A stretch of DNA of 64,000 nucleotides from Aureimonas sp. Leaf427 (lineage in GTDB: Bacteria; Pseudomonadota; Alphaproteobacteria; Rhizobiales; Rhizobiaceae). Position 1 is the first letter of the stretch. Each line of letters opens with the position of its first letter. The DNA lies in NCBI RefSeq assembly GCF_001425485.1, contig NZ_LMQW01000004.1, positions 1-64,000 of the forward strand, in the 5' to 3' direction. The translations under genes and the position numbers were made by a program. Below are positions 57,079-64,000 of the stretch, piece after piece. The notes under the pieces were generated by a model. The model searched no databases. It was not told the DNA's origin and was given only the letters and a program-made list of their open reading frames with translations.

Positions 57079-58197
57079 ATGCCCCTTCCTCATCCATCGA
57101 GCATCAAGCGCTCGCCGGTCTCCCGTGCGTCCCTCTGGGCCGCGGGCCTCGCCGCCCTGTTCCTGTCCGGCTGCGGCGAGCCCGAGGCGCCGCCGCCCAA
57201 GACCGCCGAGCTCGTGAAGGTCGCAACCGTCCGCTACGAGTCGATCGCGCGCACCGTCTCGCTCGCCGGCACGGTGGCGGCGCGTGTGGAGAGCGATCTG
57301 TCCTTCCGCGTCGCGGGGCGCATCGCCGAGCGGCGGGTCGATGTCAGCGACATCGTGAAGAAGGGCGATATCCTGGCGACGCTGGAAACGGCGGAACAGG
57401 AGTCGGACCTCCAATCCGCGGAGGCGACGCTCCAGTCCGCACGCGTCACGCTCGCCCAGGCCGAGACGAACTTCCGGCGCCAGAAGACGCTGAACGAATC
57501 CGGCTACACGACCCGCAGCACGCTGGACGCCGCCCAGGAGCAGTTCCGCACCGCTCAAGGCTCCGTCGAATCGGCGGAGGCCGATGTCGGCACGGCCCAG
57601 GACCAGCTGTCCTTCACGGTCCTGCGCGCCGATGCCGACGGCGTCGTGACCGCCCGCAACGCGGAGGCCGGACAGGTCGTCGCCGCCGCGCAGACCGTCT
57701 TCGCCATCGCGCAGGACGGCGAGCGGGACGCGGTCTTCGACATCTACGAGGCGCTTCTCGCCACCTCGACGCCGGCCGGCGCGATCGATGTCGGCCTCGT
57801 CTCCGATCCCAGCGTTCAAGCCGTCGGCAAGGTGCGCGAGATTGCCCCGACCTTCGACACAGCGACCGGCACCGTGCGCGTGAAGGTCTCCCTCCTCGCT
57901 CCGCCGCCCTCCATGAGCCTCGGGGCGGCCGTCGCCGGCAGCGCCGCGTTCGAGCCGAAGCGGCTCTTCGCCCTGCCCTGGCGCGCGCTTTCCTCCGGCC
58001 CCGGCGGCCCGCGCGTCTGGATCGTCGATCCCAAGACCTCGACGGTCTCGCTTCGCGCCATCACCATCGACCGCTACCGCACCGGCGAAATCCTCGTCCA
58101 GGGCGGGCTCAACGACGGCGAGATTGTCGTCACCGACGCCAGCCGATTCCTGCGCGAAGGCCAGACCGTCGCCATCTCGACCGGAGACGTCTCGTGA
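57079..58197 (+). CDS. RND efflux periplasmic adaptor lipoprotein 1
   Basis: This 372-residue membrane fusion protein is a lipoprotein (LAALFLSGCGEPEAP). It has a barrel-sandwich lipoyl half-domain (VAGRIAERRVDVSDIVKKGD), an alpha-helical hairpin with coiled-coil character (residues 100-170), and a C-terminal beta-barrel. It bridges the RND pump to an outer-membrane channel, which is not encoded here. It overlaps the second adaptor by 4 bp. Confidence 0.9.
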   Translation: MPLPHPSSIKRSPVSRASLWAAGLAALFLSGCGEPEAPPPKTAELVKVATVRYESIARTVSLAGTVAARVESDLSFRVAGRIAERRVDVSDIVKKGDILATLETAEQESDLQSAEATLQSARVTLAQAETNFRRQKTLNESGYTTRSTLDAAQEQFRTAQGSVESAEADVGTAQDQLSFTVLRADADGVVTARNAEAGQVVAAAQTVFAIAQDGERDAVFDIYEALLATSTPAGAIDVGLVSDPSVQAVGKVREIAPTFDTATGTVRVKVSLLAPPPSMSLGAAVAGSAAFEPKRLFALPWRALSSGPGGPRVWIVDPKTSTVSLRAITIDRYRTGEILVQGGLNDGEIVVTDASRFLREGQTVAISTGDVS

Positions 58198-59273
58198 AAC
58201 GCCTGGCTCTCCTCGGCTCCCTTCTCGCCGCCGCTTCCGCGCTCGCCGCCTGTCAGGGCGAGGAGGAGGCACCGCCTCCCCCGGTGCGACCAGTCCTGTC
58301 GGTCGTCGTCGCCCCGCAGGTGCAGGAGCAGGCGGGCTATACGGGCATCGTCGAGCCGCGCTTCTCGCGCGATCTCGGCTTTCGCATTCTCGGCCGCATG
58401 GTGGCGCGCGAGGTCGACATCGGCCAGGACGTGAAGAAGGGGCAGCTCCTCGCCTCGCTCGATCCGACCGCCGTCGCGCTGACCGTGCGCCAGCTCGAGG
58501 CCGAATATGCCAAGGCCGAGGCGCAGCTCGTCAACGCGAGCGCGACCCGCCAGCGCCAGCAGGCGCTCGTCGAGCGCCGCGTCAACTCGCAGGCCGAGCT
58601 CGACCAAGCCGAGCAGGCCCGCGCCAGCGCCGACAGCGCCGTGCTGCGCGGTCGCGCCGCCCTCGACAAGGCGCGCGAGCAGCTCTCCTATTCTCGCCTG
58701 ATCTCCGACACGGACGGCGTCGTGACCGCGGTCGGCGCGGAGGTCGGCCAGACCGTGACGCCCGGCCAGACCGTCGTCACGGTCGCGCAGGCCGAGGTCC
58801 GGGAGGCCGTCGTCGACATTCCCGACGAGGTCGCCCAGCGCCTCAGCGAGGGAGACCGGTTCGAGACCGCGCTTCAGGTCGATCCCAAGATCGTGGCCGA
58901 GGGCATGATCCGCGAGATCGCGCCCGAAGCCGATGCGGCCACGCGCACCCGCCGCGTGCGCATCACGCTCGACGACCTGCCGCCCGCCTTCCGCATCGGC
59001 ACGACCGTGACGGCGCGCCAGAAGGTCAAGGATCTGCAGTCGATCGACCTGCCGCGCACCGCGCTTCTCGAAGAGGGCGGCAAGAGCTTTGTCTTCGTCG
59101 TCGACGAGGCGGCGTCCAAGGTCGTGCGCCGGCCGGTCGAGATCGACGGACTCGCCGGCTCCCTCTTCCGCATCAAGAGCGGCATCGACATCGGTGCCCG
59201 CGTCGTCACCGCCGGCGTTCACACGCTGAAGGACGGCGATCCCATCAAGCTCGGCGAGGAGATCGCCCCGTGA
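58194..59273 (+). CDS. RND efflux periplasmic adaptor lipoprotein 2
   Basis: This 359-residue second adaptor has a lipobox (ALAACQGEE) and domains as in the first (ILGRMVAREVDIGQDVKKGQ, then a hairpin and YSRLISDTDGVVTAVGAEVG). The two adaptors are only distantly similar. A pair of different adaptors with a single pump is also found in TriABC of Pseudomonas aeruginosa, where both are needed. It overlaps the pump gene by 4 bp. Confidence 0.9.
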   Translation: MKRLALLGSLLAAASALAACQGEEEAPPPPVRPVLSVVVAPQVQEQAGYTGIVEPRFSRDLGFRILGRMVAREVDIGQDVKKGQLLASLDPTAVALTVRQLEAEYAKAEAQLVNASATRQRQQALVERRVNSQAELDQAEQARASADSAVLRGRAALDKAREQLSYSRLISDTDGVVTAVGAEVGQTVTPGQTVVTVAQAEVREAVVDIPDEVAQRLSEGDRFETALQVDPKIVAEGMIREIAPEADAATRTRRVRITLDDLPPAFRIGTTVTARQKVKDLQSIDLPRTALLEEGGKSFVFVVDEAASKVVRRPVEIDGLAGSLFRIKSGIDIGARVVTAGVHTLKDGDPIKLGEEIAP

Positions 59274-62200
59274 CCGAGAAGCAGCCCTTCAACCTGTCGA
59301 GCTGGGCGCTCAAGCACCGCTCCCTCGTCTGGTACTTCATGCTGGTCGCCTCGATCGCGGGCACGCTGGCCTACATGAACCTCGGCCGCGAGGAAGATCC
59401 GAACTTCACGATCAAGACGATGCTGATCACGGCCACCTGGCCGGGCGCATCGGTCGACGACACGGTCGATCAGGTGACGGACCGCATCGAGAAGAAGCTC
59501 GAGGAGATCACCACGATCGACTTCACGCGCAGCCAGACCACGCCCGGCCGCACGACGATCTACCTGCAGCTTCTCGACACGACGCGCGGGCGGGCCGTGG
59601 CGGACGCCTGGCTGCGCGTGCGCAACATCCTGTCCGACATCAAGGGCGAGCTGCCCGCCGGCGTCCAGGGACCCTTCTTCAACGACGATTTCGGCGACGT
59701 CTTCGGCAATATCTACGCCTTCACGGCCGACGGCCTGTCGCAGCGCCAGCTGCGCGACTATGTCGAGGCCGCGCGCGCCCGCATCATGACCGTGCCCAAT
59801 GTCGGCAAGGTCAATCTCGTCGGCGAGCAGAACGAGGTCGTCTATCTGGAATTCTCCACCCAGCAGACCGCCGCGCTCGGCCTGACCCAGCAGACCATCA
59901 TCGACGCCCTCGCCGCTCAGAACGCGATCTCGCCCTCCGGCACGATCGAGGCGGACGGCGAGCGCGTCTCGGTGCGCGTCAACGGCCAGTTCGCCTCCGA
60001 GGACGGCCTGCGCGACGTCAATCTCTACATCAACAACCGCTTCTTCCGCCTGTCGGACGTCGCCACCATCACGCGCGGCTATGCCGATCCGCCGACCTCC
60101 CTCTTCCGCTACAACGGCGAACCGGCGATCGCGCTCGCCATCGGCATGAAACCCGCCGCCAACCTTCTGGAGTTCGGCGAGGCGCTGACCGAGGAGATGC
60201 GCGTCATCACCGAGGAACTGCCGGTCGGCGTCGGCATCCACCTCGTCTCCGACCAGCCCAAGGTCGTCGAGGAGGCCGTCGGCGGCTTCACCAAGGCGCT
60301 GGCCGAAGCCATCGGCATCGTTCTCATCGTCTCCTTCATCAGTCTCGGCATGCGCGCCGGCCTGATCGTCGCGCTGTCGATCCCGCTCGTTCTCGCCATC
60401 ACCTTCGTGACGATGCAGTATTTCGGCATCTCGCTTCAGCGCATCTCGCTCGGCGCGCTGATCATCGCGCTCGGCCTTCTCGTGGACGACGCGATGATCG
60501 CGGTGGAGATGATGGTGTCGCGCCTGGAGGTCGGCGACAAGCTGGAGAAGGCGGCGACCTACGTCTACACCTCCACCGCCTTTCCCATGCTCACCGGCAC
60601 GCTGGTGACGGTGGCGAGCTTCATCCCCGTCGGCCTCAACAATTCGGGCGCCGGCGAGTTCACCTTCACGCTCTTCGTCGTGATCGCGGTCTCGCTCCTC
60701 GTCTCCTGGGTCGTCGCCGTGCTCTTCACGCCGCTGCTCGGCGTGACCTTCCTGCCCAAGACCATGAAGAAGCACCACGACCGGCCGGGCTGGTTCACGC
60801 GCGGCTTCCGCGCCCTGCTGCTCGTCTGCGTGCGCTTCAAATGGCTGACCATCGCCGCGACGCTGGCGATCTTCGCCACCTCGCTCTACGGCATGGGCTT
60901 CGTCCAGCAGCAGTTCTTCCCCTCCTCCGACCGTCCCGAAGTGATCGTGGACTGGACCGCGCCGCAGAACGCCTCGATCACCGAGACCAAGGCGGAGATG
61001 GACCGGTTCGAGCGGCAACTTAAGGAAGACGAGGACGTCGCCTACTGGTCGTCCTATGTCGGCGAGGGCGCGCAGCGCTTCCTGCTCTCCTACGACGTGC
61101 CGACGCCGAGCCCGAATTTCGGCCAGATCGTCATCATGTCCAAGGGGCTGGAAGAGCGCGACCGGCTCATCGCCCGGCTGCGCGAGATCGGCGAGACGCA
61201 GTTCATCGGCACCGACGTCTTCGTCCACACGCTCGACATCGGCCCGCCCGTCGGCCGCCCGATCCAGTACCGCGTGAGCGGGCCGGAGCTCCAGTCCGTT
61301 CGCGAAAAGGCGCAAGGACTTGCCGCCATCGTCGGCGCCAATGCCAACACGAGCCGCGTCACCTACGACTGGAACGAGCCGGCGCGCGTGGTGAAGGTCG
61401 ATCTCATCCAGGACAAGGCGCGCCAGCTCGGCATCACCTCCCAGGATGTGGCGACCGTCCTCAACGGCGTCGTCGGCGGCTCCACCGCGACCCAGATCCG
61501 CGACTCCATCTATCTCGTCGACGTCGTCAGCCGGGCCCGCCCGAGCGAGCGCTCGTCGATCGAGACGCTGCAGAACCTGCAGATCCCCGCGCAGAACGGG
61601 CGTTCCTTCCCGCTCGCCTCGATCGCCCGCTTCCACTACGAGCTGGAGCAGCCGGTCGTCTGGCGACGGGACCGCATCCCGACCATCACCATCAAGGCCG
61701 CCCTCACCTCCTCCGTTCAGCCCGCGACCGTCGTGGCGCAGCTCAAATCCGAGGTGGACGCCTTCATCGAGAAGCTGCCGCCGGGCTACAAGGTCGAGAC
61801 CGGCGGCGCGGTGGAGGAAAGCGCCAAGGGCCAGGGCCCGATCGCGGCCGTCGCGCCCATGATGCTGATCGCCATGACGACGCTTCTCATGTTCCAGCTG
61901 CAGAGCTTCCAGCGGCTGTTCATCGTCGTGGCCGTGGCGCCGCTCGGGCTGATCGGCGTCGTCGCGGCGCTTCTACCCTCGGGCGCACCGCTCGGCTTCG
62001 TCGCGATCCTCGGCGTCCTCGCCCTGATCGGCATCCTCATTCGAAACTCGGTCATCCTCGTCGTGCAGATCGAGGATCACATCAGGGACGGCCACGACAA
62101 ATGGGATGCCGTGCTCGACGCGACCGAGCACCGGATGCGGCCGATCCTGCTCACGGCCGCCGCCGCCTCGCTCGCGCTGATCCCGATCTCGCGCGAGATC

Positions 62201-62386
62201 TTCTGGGGGCCGATGGCCTACGCCATGATGGGCGGCATCGTCGTCGGCACGGTGCTGACGCTGCTCTTCCTGCCCGCGCTCTACGTCGCCTGGTTCCGCA
62301 TCAAGCCGCCAAAGACGGACGCCTCGGCCTCGACGGATGCTCCGGCGGCGCATCACGGCGGAGAGGCCCCCGCGCCCGCGGCCTGA
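59270..62386 (+). CDS. RND efflux pump, inner-membrane subunit
   Basis: From the GTG at 59270 this is a 1038-residue AcrB-type pump. It has the N-terminal LGREEDPNFTIKTMLITATW, TM4 with the proton-relay-like LGLLVDDAMIAVEMMVSRLE (two Asp), and a C-terminal half with LGVLALIGILIRNSVILVVQ and QIEDHIRDG. The two periplasmic porter regions are complete. The RxxPNF-type start and length suit the HAE1/HAE3-like group of drug or lipid exporters. The substrate is unknown. Confidence 0.92.
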   Translation: MTEKQPFNLSSWALKHRSLVWYFMLVASIAGTLAYMNLGREEDPNFTIKTMLITATWPGASVDDTVDQVTDRIEKKLEEITTIDFTRSQTTPGRTTIYLQLLDTTRGRAVADAWLRVRNILSDIKGELPAGVQGPFFNDDFGDVFGNIYAFTADGLSQRQLRDYVEAARARIMTVPNVGKVNLVGEQNEVVYLEFSTQQTAALGLTQQTIIDALAAQNAISPSGTIEADGERVSVRVNGQFASEDGLRDVNLYINNRFFRLSDVATITRGYADPPTSLFRYNGEPAIALAIGMKPAANLLEFGEALTEEMRVITEELPVGVGIHLVSDQPKVVEEAVGGFTKALAEAIGIVLIVSFISLGMRAGLIVALSIPLVLAITFVTMQYFGISLQRISLGALIIALGLLVDDAMIAVEMMVSRLEVGDKLEKAATYVYTSTAFPMLTGTLVTVASFIPVGLNNSGAGEFTFTLFVVIAVSLLVSWVVAVLFTPLLGVTFLPKTMKKHHDRPGWFTRGFRALLLVCVRFKWLTIAATLAIFATSLYGMGFVQQQFFPSSDRPEVIVDWTAPQNASITETKAEMDRFERQLKEDEDVAYWSSYVGEGAQRFLLSYDVPTPSPNFGQIVIMSKGLEERDRLIARLREIGETQFIGTDVFVHTLDIGPPVGRPIQYRVSGPELQSVREKAQGLAAIVGANANTSRVTYDWNEPARVVKVDLIQDKARQLGITSQDVATVLNGVVGGSTATQIRDSIYLVDVVSRARPSERSSIETLQNLQIPAQNGRSFPLASIARFHYELEQPVVWRRDRIPTITIKAALTSSVQPATVVAQLKSEVDAFIEKLPPGYKVETGGAVEESAKGQGPIAAVAPMMLIAMTTLLMFQLQSFQRLFIVVAVAPLGLIGVVAALLPSGAPLGFVAILGVLALIGILIRNSVILVVQIEDHIRDGHDKWDAVLDATEHRMRPILLTAAAASLALIPISREIFWGPMAYAMMGGIVVGTVLTLLFLPALYVAWFRIKPPKTDASASTDAPAAHHGGEAPAPAA

Positions 62387-62414
62387 CGAAAACGGCTCGG
62401 CATTCTTGAAACGC

Positions 62415-62447
62415 GAAGGGCGCGGACGATCATCGTCCGCGCCCTTC
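62415..62447. terminator. Bidirectional hairpin terminator
   Basis: GAAGGGCGCGGACGAT pairs perfectly with its complement around a single C. It sits between the convergent RND operon and the ThDP-enzyme gene, followed by CGATTTGC on one side and preceded by a GTTTC-reading sequence on the other. Strong stem, weak T runs. Confidence 0.75.
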
Positions 62448-62472
62448 CGATTTGCGACCCGCAGCTTCCTCG

Positions 62473-64000
62473 TCAGACGACGAGGTCGATCAGGAAAGGC
62501 CCCTCGCGCCGGAAACTGCCGCGAAGGAGATCGGCGCATTCGTCCAGCGTCGTTGCCCGCGCCGCTTCGACGCCCATCCCTTCCGCGATCTTCACCCAGT
62601 CGAGCCCGGGATTGCCGAGATCGAGCATGGCCATGGCGGTCGCGCCGGGTCTGGCGCCGACGGCCTCGTATTCCCCGATGAGGATCTGGTAGCGCCGGTT
62701 GTTGAGGAGGATCGTCGTCACCGGCAGCTTCTCTCGCGCCTGTGTCCAGAGCGACTGCACCGTGTACATGGCCGAGCCGTCCGCCTGGAGGCTGAGGACG
62801 CGCCGGTCCCGGCCGGCGGCGATGGAGGCGCCCGTCGCCACCGGCATGCCGTCGCCGATCGCGCCGCCCGTCAGCTGCAGCCAGTCATGCGGGGCGGCCG
62901 CATGGGTCACGCCGTAGAAGCTCCATCCGTAGGTGAGACTCTCGTCGGAGACGATCGCATTCTCCGGCAGGAGCGCGGCGACCACGCGCGCCAGCCCTTC
63001 CGGCGTCGGCGCGCCCCGCGCGATCTCCGTCACGGGGCCGGGATCGTCGAAGGGCACGTGCGGCGCGTCCAGCGCCTCGGCGAGAGCCTCCAGCGCCGCC
63101 TCGCTGTCCTGCTCGTAGCGGCAGAGCGTGTGGATCTCGGCATCGGGCCGGTGCTGGACGGAGGGCTTTCCGGGATAGGCGAAGAAGCCGACCGGCGGTT
63201 TAGCGCTGACGAGCACGATCTGCCGGAAGGGCGCCAAAGCCGCGACCGCGAGGTCGAACGGATAGGGCACGCGGTCGAGCTGCATGCGCCCGCGACCGCG
63301 CTCGATCCGCGCGTTGACATATTCCGCCTTCACCGACGCGCCCGTCGCCTTCGCGATCCGAAAAGCCAGCGCCTGCGCCTTGGCCGTCACGCCGCGCCCG
63401 CCCAGAAGGAGAAGCGTGCCCGGATGGGTGCGAAGGACGCGCGCGGCCGTCTCGATCGCCAGCGGATCGATCGCCGGCGGCGCCGGCGGCGGGTTCACCT
63501 CCGCCACCACGCCGCCCTCGCTCCAGGACGTGTCGGAGGGCAGAATCAGCGTCGCCACCGCGCCCGGCAGCGTGCGCGCCGCCGCGATCGTGGCCGCCGC
63601 GTCCCGTCCGACATCCGCCGCCCGCGCCGAGGTCCGCACGAAGCCGGAGACGGTCCGCGCCATCGCGTCGGTGTCGGCGGTCAGCGGCGCGTCGAAGGGC
63701 CGGTGATAGGTCGCCTGATCGCCCACGATGTTGACGATGCCGCTCCGCGCCCGGCGCGCATTGTGGAGATTGGCCAAGCCGTTGGCGAGGCCGGGCCCGC
63801 AATGGAGCAGCGTCGCGGCGGGCTTTCCGGCCATCCGGAAATAGCCGTCCGCCATGCCGGTGACGACGTTCTCCTGCAACCCCAGCACGCAGCGCATGCC
63901 CGGGATCTGATCGAGCGCCGCCACGAAATGCATCTCGCTCGTGCCGGGATTGGCAAAGCACGTATCGACCCCGCCGCCGAGCAGCGTGCGCACCAGACTT
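62473..64000 (-). CDS. ThDP-dependent enzyme, acetolactate-synthase-large-subunit-like, partial
   Basis: The frame is open to the right edge and probably lacks only a short N-terminus (it reads SLVRTLLGGGVDTCFANPGT at the edge). Catalytic Glu is in CVLGLQENVVTGMADGYFRM. The thiamine diphosphate site is LQADGSAMYTVQSLWTQARE with LNNRRYQIL. This group includes IlvX-like and benzoylformate-decarboxylase-like proteins. Without neighbours beyond the window the substrate (2-oxo acid) cannot be named. Confidence 0.82.
   Translation of the reverse strand, partial: SLVRTLLGGGVDTCFANPGTSEMHFVAALDQIPGMRCVLGLQENVVTGMADGYFRMAGKPAATLLHCGPGLANGLANLHNARRARSGIVNIVGDQATYHRPFDAPLTADTDAMARTVSGFVRTSARAADVGRDAAATIAAARTLPGAVATLILPSDTSWSEGGVVAEVNPPPAPPAIDPLAIETAARVLRTHPGTLLLLGGRGVTAKAQALAFRIAKATGASVKAEYVNARIERGRGRMQLDRVPYPFDLAVAALAPFRQIVLVSAKPPVGFFAYPGKPSVQHRPDAEIHTLCRYEQDSEAALEALAEALDAPHVPFDDPGPVTEIARGAPTPEGLARVVAALLPENAIVSDESLTYGWSFYGVTHAAAPHDWLQLTGGAIGDGMPVATGASIAAGRDRRVLSLQADGSAMYTVQSLWTQAREKLPVTTILLNNRRYQILIGEYEAVGARPGATAMAMLDLGNPGLDWVKIAEGMGVEAARATTLDECADLLRGSFRREGPFLIDLVV

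Overview
The window reads as a high-GC alphaproteobacterial chromosome of the Rhizobiales. The evidence is a PcaQ-controlled pca operon, an Frc-type sugar ABC operon, SorC, DUF982 and TadE/TadG genes, and frequent ATGA start/stop overlaps. Family-level placement (for example Aurantimonadaceae or Rhizobiaceae) is only a guess.

Positions 1 to about 22,566 are the right-hand part of an integrative and conjugative element (ICE). From the left edge there is an IS3-family end, a complete IS5/IS427-type insertion with TGA target duplications, and an eleven-gene trb mating-pair-formation cluster (trbB-C-D-E-J-K-L-F-G-I plus DUF2274). Cargo follows: a LysR gene, an aldo/keto reductase - AhpD-like - MFS efflux operon with its own divergent LysR, and a five-gene operon built around an AfsA-type (A-factor hotdog) protein with a HAD phosphatase and a tautomerase. 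The element ends with a decayed IS256 transposase, a tyrosine integrase, and a 45-bp 3' fragment of tRNA-Gly(GCC), which is the displaced half of the attachment site. No coupling protein or relaxase lies in the window.

Positions 22.8-32.9 kb hold a sugar catabolic regulon. An Frc-like operon (binding protein, permease, ATPase, PfkB kinase) runs leftward. Running rightward are an acetoin-dehydrogenase-like fused E1 alpha-beta, a free-standing lipoyl protein, an alpha/beta hydrolase, a SorC regulator and an FGGY kinase. The divergent promoter carries two similar palindromes. At 32.9-35.5 kb are three TadE/TadG-like surface proteins.

Positions 36.2-51.5 kb form a complete route from shikimate/quinate-type acids to succinyl-CoA plus acetyl-CoA. 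It comprises a TRAP transporter with an AroE-like dehydrogenase, a TetR regulator, an exported cyclase-family protein, the fused dehydroshikimate dehydratase QuiC, PcaQ, and pcaL(DC)-H-G-I-J-F-B. Two copies of one palindrome (ACGAACTGGTTCGT type) link the TRAP and cyclase/quiC operons to the TetR gene, and a canonical PcaQ box lies between pcaQ and pcaL.

Positions 51.5-64 kb hold lipid and envelope genes (cyclopropane fatty-acid synthase, acyl-CoA ligase), a TetR-controlled RND efflux operon with two adaptor lipoproteins, and the start-truncated gene of a ThDP enzyme. Two ~295-bp structured palindromic repeats (51,921-52,218 and 53,981-54,275) share architecture and loop sequences, but their long stems differ while staying self-complementary. 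The two observations most worth following up are the AfsA/HAD cargo cluster and these covarying repeats.
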